64,000 nt of DNA, from assembly GCA_021730225.1 (NCBI GenBank), contig CP072532.1, forward strand, positions 966,564 through 1,030,563, read 5' to 3'. The DNA comes from Candidatus Vesicomyidisocius sp. Agig_15_S12. GTDB taxonomy: Bacteria; Pseudomonadota; Gammaproteobacteria; PS1; Pseudothioglobaceae. Shown here piece after piece: positions 1-10,383 of this stretch. The notes below the pieces were generated by a model that did no database searches, was not told the DNA's origin, and saw only the letters and a program-made list of their open reading frames with translations. Positions within the stretch are counted from its first letter, which is position 1, and every line of letters starts with the position of its first letter. The translations under genes and the position numbers were made by a program.

Positions 1-66
1 GAACACTTAATCAATGGTTTCTTAAAGCTCCCTAATGGCAAAATTGAAACTGGTAAATCAAAATAA
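1..66 (+). CDS. C-terminal tail of a gene entering from the left
   Basis: Frame 1 is open from the first base of the window to a TAA at 64-66 and gives about 21 residues ending KIETGKSK. The frame reads smoothly and ends just before an obviously non-coding AT-rich stretch, so it is probably the end of a real gene whose body lies outside the window. I do not recognise the family from so few residues. It could also be a chance open frame. Confidence 0.35.
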   Translation, partial: EHLINGFLKLPNGKIETGKSK

Positions 67-283
67 TAAGTCATCATTAGAAAACTAAAAAAAAGCTGGA
101 TATGCAAATTAAGCAACTAACTCTTCATACAACTATGGTGCATAAATATGAAAATAAAACTGTTTAATTAAGTATTTATAATATAAATCTAATATACAAA
201 TATATCTTTGTAATATTAAAAGTTAAACAATATATTAGTTTAGTATTAAACAAACATTAAAAAATTATAAACTATTACCTACC

Positions 284-853
284 ATGAAAACATTTATCAA
301 TTCCATTGTTCTACCAGATAAATATTGGATCACTCCATCAAACAACCATCAAAGTAATAAATGGATGGAAAAGTTTAACCAAAAACTAACACAAAATATA
401 AAACTCATCCAACTTAGAAGTAAAACCAAAATTAATAATAACTTTATCCAACAAATTCACAACAAATGTAAACAACATAATATCAAATTACTGATTAATA
501 CCGTTAATAAAACTTTTAATGAATCTTATTGCGATGGATGGAATCTAACTACCGCTGAGATGCTAAAATTTGACAAAAGGCCTTGCACTAATAATAAACT
601 ATTAGGTGTATCTACGCACAACCTAACTGAAGCACTAAAAGCCCAAACAATAGGTGCTGACTTTATTATTATTTCCCCTGTACAAACTACAAGAACCCAT
701 CCTGAACTTCTGCCATTAGGCTGGGATAGCGCTAAAGAAGTCGTAAATACACTTAATATTCCTGTCTACTTTTTAGGCGGGATGAGTCTCCAAGACCTAA
801 AAAAAGCACAACAACTTGGTGCACAAGGTATTGCGGGTGTCAGCACCTTTTAG
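284..853 (+). CDS. ThiE-like (thiamine phosphate synthase family) protein, stand-alone
   Basis: A TIM-barrel protein of the thiamine phosphate synthase / TenI family, 189 residues. Visible family landmarks are the start of the barrel (YWITP), QLRSK near residue 43, GVSTHNLTEA, GADFIIISPV and the late phosphate-binding stretch FLGGMSLQDL followed by GAQGIAGVSTF. It looks most like the C-terminal half of the gammaproteobacterial Nudix (MutT)-ThiE-like fusions rather than classical ThiE. No Nudix part is visible upstream, so the barrel stands alone. The usual DGVHL motif reads DGWNL here, with His replaced by Asn, so classical thiamine phosphate synthase activity is uncertain. The gene is isolated, with 217 bp of AT-rich sequence before it. 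Confidence 0.75.
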   Translation: MKTFINSIVLPDKYWITPSNNHQSNKWMEKFNQKLTQNIKLIQLRSKTKINNNFIQQIHNKCKQHNIKLLINTVNKTFNESYCDGWNLTTAEMLKFDKRPCTNNKLLGVSTHNLTEALKAQTIGADFIIISPVQTTRTHPELLPLGWDSAKEVVNTLNIPVYFLGGMSLQDLKKAQQLGAQGIAGVSTF

Positions 854-1020
854 AAAATTAAAATTGCTAAAAAATACATTCTAAATATTAAACAATCCTC
901 GCTGTTTATCAATTCTTTGAATTTAATAATTATCATAACATACAGATGCAAAAATCAATAACATTAAATAAAAATTTAATGCAAAAATTAATCAATAATT
1001 CTATCTTAATATGATTACTA

Positions 1021-1044
1021 AATGTACTACTTTCGTAGTACATT
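1021..1044. promoter_or_regulatory. Palindrome upstream of gltB
   Basis: A perfect inverted repeat (AATGTACTAC, loop TTTC, GTAGTACATT) lies about 76 bp before the gltB start. A -10-like TATAAT sits at 1073-1078, but no good -35 is visible. The hairpin is not followed by a T run on either strand, so it is a poor terminator. It could be an operator or just a chance palindrome. Confidence 0.35.
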
Positions 1045-1119
1045 AGAAACATCAATAGAATATTTTTTACGTTATAATTAAAGGGTTTTAAATTTATTTA
1101 ATTTTATAGATTACAACCT

Positions 1120-4100
1120 ATGAAAACCCAAATATTATACCCGCCTAAAGCTCATGGTCTTTATCATCCAAATAATGAAAAAGAGAACTGTGGCATAGGA
1201 TTTATCGCTCATATCAAAGGTAAACCTTCACACCAAATTACCCTTGATGCCTTAGAAATGCTATCCAGAATGGAACACCGTGGTGGTTGCGGTTGTGAAA
1301 CCAATACTGGTGATGGTGCTGGTATTTTAACTAATATTCCACACGAATTTTTCATTCAAGAAATTAAGCGTTTATTTGGTGTATTAGTTGAAAAAGGTGC
1401 TTATTGCGTTGGTAATATTTTCTTACCACAAGATAAAAAACAAAGAGTACATTGCATGGATTTATTAGAAAAATCTATTGTATGCGAGAATCAAACTTTT
1501 ATTGGCTGGCGTAATGTGCCTATTAACACTAATAAGGCAAATATTGGCAATATTGCTAGAAAATCTCAACCTGTAATTAAACAACTCATTATTGCTCGTG
1601 CTAAGGGACTCGATACACCAGCTTTTGAGCGTGCATTATTTATTATTAGAAAACACACCTCAAACATCATTAGAACAAATGAAGCCTTGTCTCAAGCATT
1701 ATTATTCTATGTTTGCAGTATGTCAAGTAATATTATTATTTACAAAGGCATGTTGTTAGGATCACAAGTGCTTGATTTTTATCAGGATTTATCTGATATT
1801 AAGTATTCAACCTATTTAGCAATGGTGCACTCACGTTTCTCAACCAATACATTCCCTTCATGGGATAGAGCACAACCTTGTCGCTATATGTCACATAACG
1901 GTGAAATCAATACCAGACAAGGTAATTATAATTGGATGCATGCCAGAGAAGGTGTATTAAAAAGTAAGCTTTTTAAGAATAATTTAAACAAGATCTTGCC
2001 TGTGATTGAAACTGAGGTTTCTGATTCTGGTAGTTTTGATAATGTATTAGAATTTTTGATGATGAATGGTCGCACCTTACAAGAAGCGGCATTAATGATG
2101 GTACCTGAGGCCTGGCAGAATGACAATAATATGAGCGCTGAAAAAAAAGCATTTTATGAATATCTCTCTAATATTATGGAGCCATGGGATGGTCCTGCTT
2201 CTATTGCTTTTACCGATGGTTTTTATATTGGTGCAATGCTTGATCGTAATGGTTTACGTCCTTCACGCTACTACCTGACCCACGATGATCGTGTTATCAT
2301 GGCAAGTGAAGTAGGTGTAGTCGATGTAGCAAATGATAATATCAAAACTAAAGGAAGATTACGTCCAGGAAAAATGTTTTTAGTTGATTTTAGCAAAGGT
2401 GAATTGATTAATGATGAAACAATTAAATCTGAATTTGCAGCAAAAAATCCTTACCAAACCTGGTTAAATATCCAGCAAATACATCTATCAGAATTTCACT
2501 GTCAAACTAAAGCGCATAGCCTCCATCCAGAATCATTAATTCATCGTCTAAAAACATTCGGTTATAGCACAGAAACCTTACAATTTATGTTATTACCACT
2601 AATTAATGAGTTACGTGATCCAGTAGGATCTATGGGTAATGATTCAGCACTAGCTTGTTTATCTAACCAATCTCGCATTATTTACGACTATTTTAAGCAA
2701 TTATTTGCACAAGTCACCAACCCAGCAATTGACTCTATTCGCGAAGAAGTAGTAATGTCATTACGTTGTTCCATTGGACCAGAAGGGAATTTATTACACG
2801 ACAGGGCTGAAAATGCACACCGTTTAGTTATTGAACATCCAATTTTAACTAATAAAGAGGTTAACGCATTAAGACATTGCAACCATCGTAACTGGACAAG
2901 CAAAACCATTGATATCACTTATGATATTAATAAGGGTAAAAAAATATCTGAATTACTAGATGATATTTGTATCCAAGGCTCTCAAGCCATTAAAAATAAA
3001 CACAATTTAATTATATTATCTGACCGTAATATTAATCAAAATCGTGTTGCAATATCTAGTCTATTAGCCTCTTCTGCCCTACATAGACACTTAGTTGCCA
3101 GTACCGAACGAACCCAGGTTGGAATTATTGTTGAAACAGGTGAGGCTCGTGAAGTTCATCATTTCTGTTTAATGATAGGGTTTGGCGCAGATGCAATTAA
3201 TCCATATCTTGCATTTGAGGCGTTATGGCAAGCACGTCGTGATGAAATAATTGATATTAAAAGTGATAATGCTATCATATCTTCCTATCGAAAAAGCATT
3301 GCTAAAGGCATGTTAAAAGTCATGGCAAAAATGGGCATTTCTACCTTAGAATCTTACAAAGGTGCACAAATTTTTGAAGCAGTAGGCCTAGCACCAGAAA
3401 TAATGGATAAATGCTTTTTTGGCACAGCTTCTCGTATTAACGGTGTTAATTTTGATATTTTACAAACAGAAAGTGAAAACCGCCATCAAAATGCTTACCA
3501 AACCAATTCTTTAGACAATTTTGGTCAATACTATTGGCGTAATAGTGGAGAAAAACACATGTGGGATCCGCAAACAATTTCTAATTTACAAAATGCGGCA
3601 CGCAATAATAACAAATCAGCTTATTGGGATTTTTCTAAACATGCAAATGAACAAGGCACACGAAACTCAACATTACGTGGGCTTATGTCTTTTAAGAAAG
3701 GAAATCCAATTGCCATTGACGACGTTGAAAATATTAAAGAAATTGTGAAACGATTTGCTACAGGTGCGATGAGCTTTGGTTCTATTTCATCAGAATCACA
3801 CGAAACACTAGCCATTGCTATGAACCGTTTAGGTGGAAAATCAAACACAGGTGAGGGCGGCGAAGACAAAAAGCGCTGGACACCTGATATTAATGGTGAC
3901 TCACGCCGTAGCGCCATTAAACAAGTAGCCTCTGGTCGTTTTGGTGTAACCATTGACTATCTTAACAATGCGGATGAGATTCAAATTAAAATCTCACAAG
4001 GTGCAAAACCTGGCGAAGGTGGTGAATTGCCTGGTACTAAAGTAGATGAAAATATCGCCTCAATACGCCATTCCACACCTGGTGTAGGACTTATTTCCCC

Positions 4101-5661
4101 ACCGCCTCATCATGACATATATTCAATTGAAGATTTATCACAACTTATTTTTGATCTAAAACACTCAAATCCATCAGCACGCATTAGTGTAAAATTAGTC
4201 GCAGAAGTAGGTATAGGAACGATTGCTGCAGGTGTTGTTAAAGCAAAATCGGACCATATTGTTATCGCTGGGCATGACGGCGGTACAGGTGCTTCTCCAC
4301 TAACCTCAATCAAACATGCAGGCTTGCCATGGGAGTTGGGATTAGCTGAAACTCATCAAACATTAGTAATGAATGGATTGCGTTCACGAATAGTTATTCA
4401 AATAGATGGACAATTAAAAACAGGTAGAGATGTTGCCATTGGTATTCTTTTAGGTGCTGAAGAATTTGGATTTTCAACTGCACCCCTAATCACATTAGGA
4501 TGTATTATGATGCGTAAATGCCATCTAAATACTTGTCCAGTTGGTATTGCTACACAAGATACAGAATTACGTAAAAAATTTACAGGTAAACCTGAACACG
4601 TAGTTAACTACTTATTTATGGTAGCTCAAGAATTACGTTTAATAATGGCAGAACTTGGTTTTAAAACTGTTAATGAGATGATTGGTCGTGTTGATATGCT
4701 ACAAGTGAATCAACTACTTAATCATTGGAAACAAGAAACTATTAACCTAGATGCGTTATTAACACCAGCCAAAAAACCTAACAAACACACAGTTACTTAT
4801 CAAACTGTTACCCAAGACCATCAATTAGATCAACAAATTGACAATAAACTAATTGCAAAATCAAAATTAGCTGTTAAAAATACCAAAAAGGTTCATATCA
4901 ATTCTATTATCACTAACGTTGATCGTGCCGTAGGTACAATGTTATCCTCATATATTGTTAAAACAAGAGGTGCTAATAACTTACAAGACGACACTATTCA
5001 TATTAGTTTTAAAGGCTCAGCAGGACAATCTCTTGGTGCATTCCTAGCAAAGGGCGTTACTTTAGAAGTTGAGGGTGATGCTAATGATTATGTTGGAAAA
5101 GGGATTTCAGGAGGTTGTATTATTGTTTACCCGCCTAAAAATTCAACCTTTAACGCTGAAAATGAAATTATTGCTGGCAACGTTTGTGGTTATGGTGCAA
5201 CTGCTGGTGAAATATATTTATCTGGTTGTGTATCTGAACGCTTCTGCGTACGTAATTCAGGAGCTATCGCTGTAGCAGAAGGAGTTGGCGACCATGGTTG
5301 TGAATATATGACTGGTGGTAGAGCTGTTATTCTAGGTGAAGTTGGTCGTAACTTTGGCGCTGGTATGAGTGGGGGTATTGCTTATATTTATAATCCAAAT
5401 CATACATTTGAATCTATGGCCAATCCAATCATGATTGACCTTGACCCTATGGATAGTGAAACGCAAATAGAATTGAAACAATACATCAATAATCACGCTA
5501 AATACACTGGCTCACAAATAGCTACACGTATTCTTGACAACTGGCATAGTGAAATCAAACATTTTATTAAAATTATGCCAAAAGATTTCAAACGTGTTTT
5601 AGCCAAAAAAATTACATCAAAACAATTCAACAAAAATAAAAAAATAGTCCACATAACATAA
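1120..5661 (+). CDS. gltB: Glutamate synthase large (alpha) subunit
   Basis: This 1513-residue protein forms glutamate from glutamine and 2-oxoglutarate, the main route of ammonia assimilation together with glutamine synthetase. The order is the normal one. A 23-residue propeptide precedes the catalytic Cys24 (CGIGF) of the class II glutaminase domain. The central domain follows, then the FMN barrel (QIKISQGAKPGEGGELPG). The 3Fe-4S cluster motif has Cys1128, Cys1134 and Cys1139, and the C-terminal beta-helix contains the repeated Gly motifs GGCIIVYP and GGRAVILGEVG. Length matches the bacterial family. The small subunit gltD, often adjacent, is not in this window; the gene is followed by convergent folA. 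It is preceded by a TATAAT at 1073-1078 and a palindrome at 1021-1044. Confidence 0.97.
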   Translation: MKTQILYPPKAHGLYHPNNEKENCGIGFIAHIKGKPSHQITLDALEMLSRMEHRGGCGCETNTGDGAGILTNIPHEFFIQEIKRLFGVLVEKGAYCVGNIFLPQDKKQRVHCMDLLEKSIVCENQTFIGWRNVPINTNKANIGNIARKSQPVIKQLIIARAKGLDTPAFERALFIIRKHTSNIIRTNEALSQALLFYVCSMSSNIIIYKGMLLGSQVLDFYQDLSDIKYSTYLAMVHSRFSTNTFPSWDRAQPCRYMSHNGEINTRQGNYNWMHAREGVLKSKLFKNNLNKILPVIETEVSDSGSFDNVLEFLMMNGRTLQEAALMMVPEAWQNDNNMSAEKKAFYEYLSNIMEPWDGPASIAFTDGFYIGAMLDRNGLRPSRYYLTHDDRVIMASEVGVVDVANDNIKTKGRLRPGKMFLVDFSKGELINDETIKSEFAAKNPYQTWLNIQQIHLSEFHCQTKAHSLHPESLIHRLKTFGYSTETLQFMLLPLINELRDPVGSMGNDSALACLSNQSRIIYDYFKQLFAQVTNPAIDSIREEVVMSLRCSIGPEGNLLHDRAENAHRLVIEHPILTNKEVNALRHCNHRNWTSKTIDITYDINKGKKISELLDDICIQGSQAIKNKHNLIILSDRNINQNRVAISSLLASSALHRHLVASTERTQVGIIVETGEAREVHHFCLMIGFGADAINPYLAFEALWQARRDEIIDIKSDNAIISSYRKSIAKGMLKVMAKMGISTLESYKGAQIFEAVGLAPEIMDKCFFGTASRINGVNFDILQTESENRHQNAYQTNSLDNFGQYYWRNSGEKHMWDPQTISNLQNAARNNNKSAYWDFSKHANEQGTRNSTLRGLMSFKKGNPIAIDDVENIKEIVKRFATGAMSFGSISSESHETLAIAMNRLGGKSNTGEGGEDKKRWTPDINGDSRRSAIKQVASGRFGVTIDYLNNADEIQIKISQGAKPGEGGELPGTKVDENIASIRHSTPGVGLISPPPHHDIYSIEDLSQLIFDLKHSNPSARISVKLVAEVGIGTIAAGVVKAKSDHIVIAGHDGGTGASPLTSIKHAGLPWELGLAETHQTLVMNGLRSRIVIQIDGQLKTGRDVAIGILLGAEEFGFSTAPLITLGCIMMRKCHLNTCPVGIATQDTELRKKFTGKPEHVVNYLFMVAQELRLIMAELGFKTVNEMIGRVDMLQVNQLLNHWKQETINLDALLTPAKKPNKHTVTYQTVTQDHQLDQQIDNKLIAKSKLAVKNTKKVHINSIITNVDRAVGTMLSSYIVKTRGANNLQDDTIHISFKGSAGQSLGAFLAKGVTLEVEGDANDYVGKGISGGCIIVYPPKNSTFNAENEIIAGNVCGYGATAGEIYLSGCVSERFCVRNSGAIAVAEGVGDHGCEYMTGGRAVILGEVGRNFGAGMSGGIAYIYNPNHTFESMANPIMIDLDPMDSETQIELKQYINNHAKYTGSQIATRILDNWHSEIKHFIKIMPKDFKRVLAKKITSKQFNKNKKIVHIT

Positions 5662-5785
5662 CACTTCAAATTAAAAGTTAATAAAGTCCAAATACACTTA
5701 AGATTAACAATAAATATTCACCAAAAAAAATAGAGAAAGAACTAGAATATATTATAAACCATAATGATAAATTGCTTTATAACTA

Positions 5786-6277
5786 TTAATACGTATTCCT
5801 TTGTAAAACAACAAAATTATAGGTATACAAATTTTTCTCATCAGGTTGATGAGATTCACGACTAAGTTCGATAAATTTAGTACGGTCAAATTCTGGAAAA
5901 TACGCATCACCATCAAACCGACCTTTAACTTCAGTGATATACAATCTATCAACTTTATCTATTATTTGGTCATAAAAAGATGAACCGCCCACAATCATCA
6001 GTTCGTTGTCATTATTAACTAAACTTAATGCTGCCTCAATGCTACTAACAACCTCACAGTTATCAGCTTTAAATTTATTATTTTGACTCATAACAATATT
6101 ACGACGATTAGGTAATGCCCTACCAATAGAATCATAAGTCTTACGCCCCATTAAAATTGTTTTCCCTATTGTTGTCTTTTTAAAATAAGCCAAATCAGCC
6201 GGCAAATACCAAGGCAAAGAATTATCTTTACCAATCAAATAATTGTCATCCATCGCGACAATAATAGATAATTTCAT
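5786..6277 (-). CDS. folA: Dihydrofolate reductase
   Basis: Reduces dihydrofolate to tetrahydrofolate with NADPH. At 163 residues it matches the usual bacterial length. Visible landmarks are the N-terminal IVAMDDNYLIGKDNSLPWYLP (substrate loop and Trp-Tyr), the MGRKTYDSIG NADPH motif, IVMSQ and the late IVGGSSFYDQ. The C-terminal region ends YNFVVLQRN. It is convergent with gltB and divergent from the Maf gene at 6333; the two start codons are about 55 bp apart, so the promoters must be compact. Thymidylate synthase is not adjacent. Confidence 0.95.
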   Translation of the reverse strand: MKLSIIVAMDDNYLIGKDNSLPWYLPADLAYFKKTTIGKTILMGRKTYDSIGRALPNRRNIVMSQNNKFKADNCEVVSSIEAALSLVNNDNELMIVGGSSFYDQIIDKVDRLYITEVKGRFDGDAYFPEFDRTKFIELSRESHQPDEKNLYTYNFVVLQRNTY

Positions 6278-6332
6278 AGAAAAGGTTTCGAATAAAGTAA
6301 AATACTATGTATTTTACAAACTATCAATCATT

Positions 6333-6938
6333 ATGATCCCATTAATTCTAGCCTCCAATTCACCTTTTAGAAAAACATTGCTTGCCAAATTAGGTTTAGC
6401 CTTCAATATACATCCGCCAAAAATTGATGAATCAAGAAAAAAAGGTGAAACACCTGAGAGGTTAGTTTACCGTCTAGCTCAGGAAAAAGCCAGAGAAATA
6501 GGAAAAACACACAGTGGTTTAATCATTGCTTCTGACCAAGTAGCGACAATTAATAATAACTTTAATACTGATGACAACATACTAACCAAACCAAAAAACC
6601 ATAAGGAAGCCATTAAACAACTACAGCAAAATTCTTGTAATACAGTAAATTTTCTTACAAGTTTGTCCCTTTTAAATACAAATACCGGTAATATGCAAAC
6701 TAAAGTTGAAATATTTAAGGTGATTTTTAAAAAATTGAATATTGATCAAATTAACTATTACCTTAAAAAAGAAACTCCTTATAACTGCGCAGGTAGTTTT
6801 AAATCTGAAAGCCTAGGTATTGGATTATTTAAATGCATGATTGGTAATGATCCAAATAGTTTAATTGGTTTACCACTCATTCAACTTATTACAATGTTAG
6901 AAAATGAAGGAATTGACATTTTAACTGACAATATTTAA
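6333..6938 (+). CDS. Maf-family nucleotide pyrophosphatase (YceF-like)
   Basis: Predicted house-cleaning pyrophosphatase that removes non-canonical nucleotides, 202 residues from the chosen start. The open frame runs further upstream, to 6243, but the family begins with the ILASNSPFRK motif, which follows directly on ATG 6333, and the longer frame would overlap folA. Other landmarks are the SDQVA motif and a C-terminal CAGSFKSESLG with LIGLPL. Those tail features resemble YceF (7-methyl-GTP type) more than YhdE (dTTP/UTP type). Its stop is two bases before the mfd start, so the two are probably co-transcribed. Confidence 0.88.
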   Translation: MIPLILASNSPFRKTLLAKLGLAFNIHPPKIDESRKKGETPERLVYRLAQEKAREIGKTHSGLIIASDQVATINNNFNTDDNILTKPKNHKEAIKQLQQNSCNTVNFLTSLSLLNTNTGNMQTKVEIFKVIFKKLNIDQINYYLKKETPYNCAGSFKSESLGIGLFKCMIGNDPNSLIGLPLIQLITMLENEGIDILTDNI

Positions 6939-6940
6939 AT

Positions 6941-9900
6941 GTGATGCCATATCTCTATTCTAACAAGGTTAAATGCTTTGAATTAGGTCGAAAAATGTAT
7001 TGGGGTTCACTATATGGTAGTGCAAATGCATTGGCATTAATTGAATTCGCCAACCAACAACAAGTCATTTTAGTAATTGCTAATGATATTGTACATTTTG
7101 ATAATTTTTATAAATCTTTAAAGTTTTATAACACTGACTTAGAAATTTTAAAATTTGATAATTGGGAAATTCTCGCCTATGATTACTTCTCACCTCATCC
7201 TGATATTACATCAAATAGATTAAAAACCTTATCAAAACTTAAAAGTCTTAAACGTGGTATTGTTATTACTACGTTAGAATCGTTATTTTCACACTTATGC
7301 CCACTAGAGTTTAGCGAAAAATATAGCTTAAATATTCGTATTAATGACAAAATTAATTATGATACTTTTAGTGAGAAATTACTAAAAATTGGATACAAAC
7401 ATGTAATCACAGTAATGGAGCATGGTGAGTTTAATATGCGTAGTTCATTGATTGATCTATACCCAATGGGTGCAAAAACAGCTTATCGAATTAATTTATT
7501 TAACCAAAAAATAGAATCCATTCTCGCCTTTAACACTTCAACTCAACGTTCTAAAACTAAAATACCTGAAATTACGTTATTACCTGCTAGAGAATTCGCG
7601 ACAGATAATGCCAGTATTGAATACTTTAAAATCAATTATAAAAAAACATTTAATGATAATGGTTTTATTTATACCGAGGTTAGTGAAGGAAGATTACCGG
7701 GTGGTATCGAGTTCTATTTACCATTGTTTTTTCACACAACAAATACCTTATTTGACTATTTAGCGAATAACACTATTATTGCTACATCAAAAGAATTTTC
7801 GAGCTTAGTGGATAAAACTTATAGCGAAATACGTGAACGATTTAAAAATGCTAAAAAATCATTAGACAGAGCGCCACTTGACATTCAACGAGTCTTCCTA
7901 TCCAAAGAGTTGCTTTTTAGTGAAGTCAAAAAAAAATCACAGCTTATCCTTAGTACATCTAAACTTGAAAATAAAAATCAGTATTTTAATTTTAACTCAA
8001 GCCTACCACCACCAGTACGTATTGAACTACAAACAAATAATCCGTTAAGAAAATTTTCAACATTTGTCAAAAAATTTACTAACAAGCAAAACAAAAAGAT
8101 ATTAATTGTTTGTGAATCACTCAATAGACAAAATATACTCAGTAATTTACTCATCAATCATAATCTTGATATTAATATCGTTAAGAGCTGGCATGAATTT
8201 ACTACTAGTAGCAAATCGCTTAACATTCTCCATGAGAATCTTATCCATGGTTTACTTATCCATAATATTGCTATTATTACTGAAGAAGATTTATTTGGAC
8301 AAGAAGTAGTTCAACAACAACGTCGTCATGCCAAACATAAAGATTTTGACATGGCCATTAAAAGCTTAATAGAGATTAAAATAGGCGATGCTATTGTGCA
8401 TGAAAATTATGGCGTGGGTAGATATTTAGGGCTCAAAACCAAAATTTTTGATAGACAATCACAAGATTTTCTTGTCCTAAAATATGCCAATAACGCAAAA
8501 TTAATGGTGCCAATCATCTCATTTAATCTAATCTCTAGATATGCTGGAATTTCACTAGAAAGTACGCCATTACACAAACTAGGATCCAACCAATGGAGTA
8601 AGGCCAAGAAAAAAGCAAGTGAAGCTTTATTTGATGTAGCAGTTGAATTATTAAAAATTTCTGCCAAGCGATCATCCCAAACAGGATTTTCTTTTCCTAA
8701 GCCTAATGATGATTACTCTTCATTTGTTGCTAATTTTCCCTTTAAGGAAACTCCAGATCAGATAAAAACCATGAATGAAGTACTAGCAGATATGCAATCA
8801 CAACAACCAATGGACAGATTGGTATGTGGAGATGTTGGTTTTGGAAAAACTGAGATTGCCATGCGTGCAGCTTTTTTAGCAGTTAAAGCAGGTAAACAAG
8901 TTGCAATTTTAGTGCCAACCACACTATTATCCAACCAACACTATCAATCTTTTATCGATCGTTTCACTAATGATCCTGCAAAAATTGCAACATTATCAAG
9001 ATTTCAAACCCTAAAAGAGCAAAAAATAATTATTGAACAACTAAAGCAAGGAACCATTGATATCATTATCGGTACACACAAAATTATTCAAAATAATATT
9101 AAATACAAAAACCTTAGCTTGGTTATTATTGATGAAGAACATCGCTTTGGAGTTAAACAAAAAGAAGCCTTGAAAAAACTACGAGGACAAAGTGATATTC
9201 TAACCATGACTGCCACCCCTATTCCCCGTACATTAAATATGGCACTAGGTTCATTAAAAGAATTATCTATCATTGCAACACCACCAGCTAAGCGCAGTAC
9301 TATCCAAACTTTTGTACAAGAGTGGCATAACAACAACATCAAAGAGGCAATTACAAGAGAAATACACCGTGGTGGGCAGGTTTTTGTACTGCATAATGAT
9401 ATTAATTCAATTGACAATATGGCAGAAAATCTAAAACAAATTATACCAAGATTACAGATTCGTATCGCCCACGGAAAAATTCCAACACGTGAATTAGAAC
9501 AAATCATGAGTGATTTTTACCACGCACGTTTTCACATTCTAGTTTGCACCACGATTATTGAAACAGGGATTGATATTCCTAACGCTAATACCATCATTAT
9601 CAATAATGCACAAAATTTTGGTCTAGCACAATTACATCAACTTAGAGGTCGTGTTGGTCGTTCTCACCACAGGGCTTATGCTTATTTAATTGTTAAATCT
9701 TATCAATCTTTATCTAAAACAGCTAAAAATAGACTTGATGTAATTAAGTCTTTAACAAAACTTGGTTCTGGGTTAATGTTGGCTAATCATGATCTTGAAA
9801 TTAGAGGTGCAGGTGATTTACTCGGTGATAATCAATCTGGACAAATCAGTGAAATTGGTTTTAACCTTTACCATGATTTACTGAAACGCACCATTGATGC

Positions 9901-10378
9901 CATGCGCTCTGGTAAAAAAATTAACCTTAATGATCCAATTAATCATGAAGTACAAATTGATTCTGGCTTACCATCAATTATTCCAGAAACCTATATTTTT
10001 GATGTTCATGAACGGCTTGTACTTTATAAACGCATTGCCAATTGTCAAAACAACAATGAACTTAAGGACTTACAAATTGAGATGATTGATCGTTTTGGTC
10101 TATTACCAGATTCAACTAAAAACTTACTTTACAATACCAAACTGAAACTCTTTTCCCAAATAATTGGGGTTAATAAAATAATTCTTTGTGAAGACAAAGC
10201 CATCATTACCTTTAACGAAAAAAACACTATTAATCCTATAAAAATCACCAACCTTATCCAAAAACAAGCAAAAAAATATCAGCTAAAAGATCAAAATACA
10301 TTAATTGTCAAAAAACAAATGCCCAAAAATATTAAACGAATCAAATTAATAGAATATCTATTAAAAACATTAAATTAA
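6941..10378 (+). CDS. mfd: Transcription-repair coupling factor
   Basis: SF2 DNA translocase that removes stalled RNA polymerase and recruits nucleotide excision repair. It has 1145 residues, essentially the full family length. In order: the UvrB-like N-terminal module, the RNA polymerase interaction region (IGDAIVHENYGVGRYLGL), the helicase motor with Walker A GDVGFGKT near residue 630 and DEEHRFG near 731, then GLAQLHQLRGRVGRS, and the C-terminal TRCF domain. Translation may begin at GTG 6941 or ATG 6944; no clear ribosome site separates them. It follows the Maf gene by two bases and is convergent with the PfkB kinase, only 5 bp apart. Confidence 0.97.
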   Translation: MMPYLYSNKVKCFELGRKMYWGSLYGSANALALIEFANQQQVILVIANDIVHFDNFYKSLKFYNTDLEILKFDNWEILAYDYFSPHPDITSNRLKTLSKLKSLKRGIVITTLESLFSHLCPLEFSEKYSLNIRINDKINYDTFSEKLLKIGYKHVITVMEHGEFNMRSSLIDLYPMGAKTAYRINLFNQKIESILAFNTSTQRSKTKIPEITLLPAREFATDNASIEYFKINYKKTFNDNGFIYTEVSEGRLPGGIEFYLPLFFHTTNTLFDYLANNTIIATSKEFSSLVDKTYSEIRERFKNAKKSLDRAPLDIQRVFLSKELLFSEVKKKSQLILSTSKLENKNQYFNFNSSLPPPVRIELQTNNPLRKFSTFVKKFTNKQNKKILIVCESLNRQNILSNLLINHNLDINIVKSWHEFTTSSKSLNILHENLIHGLLIHNIAIITEEDLFGQEVVQQQRRHAKHKDFDMAIKSLIEIKIGDAIVHENYGVGRYLGLKTKIFDRQSQDFLVLKYANNAKLMVPIISFNLISRYAGISLESTPLHKLGSNQWSKAKKKASEALFDVAVELLKISAKRSSQTGFSFPKPNDDYSSFVANFPFKETPDQIKTMNEVLADMQSQQPMDRLVCGDVGFGKTEIAMRAAFLAVKAGKQVAILVPTTLLSNQHYQSFIDRFTNDPAKIATLSRFQTLKEQKIIIEQLKQGTIDIIIGTHKIIQNNIKYKNLSLVIIDEEHRFGVKQKEALKKLRGQSDILTMTATPIPRTLNMALGSLKELSIIATPPAKRSTIQTFVQEWHNNNIKEAITREIHRGGQVFVLHNDINSIDNMAENLKQIIPRLQIRIAHGKIPTRELEQIMSDFYHARFHILVCTTIIETGIDIPNANTIIINNAQNFGLAQLHQLRGRVGRSHHRAYAYLIVKSYQSLSKTAKNRLDVIKSLTKLGSGLMLANHDLEIRGAGDLLGDNQSGQISEIGFNLYHDLLKRTIDAMRSGKKINLNDPINHEVQIDSGLPSIIPETYIFDVHERLVLYKRIANCQNNNELKDLQIEMIDRFGLLPDSTKNLLYNTKLKLFSQIIGVNKIILCEDKAIITFNEKNTINPIKITNLIQKQAKKYQLKDQNTLIVKKQMPKNIKRIKLIEYLLKTLN

Positions 10379-10383
10379 TTCAA

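Noticed and set aside
6243-6332. Upstream extension of the Maf protein
   Set aside because: It would overlap folA and precedes the family's first strand, which starts at ATG 6333.
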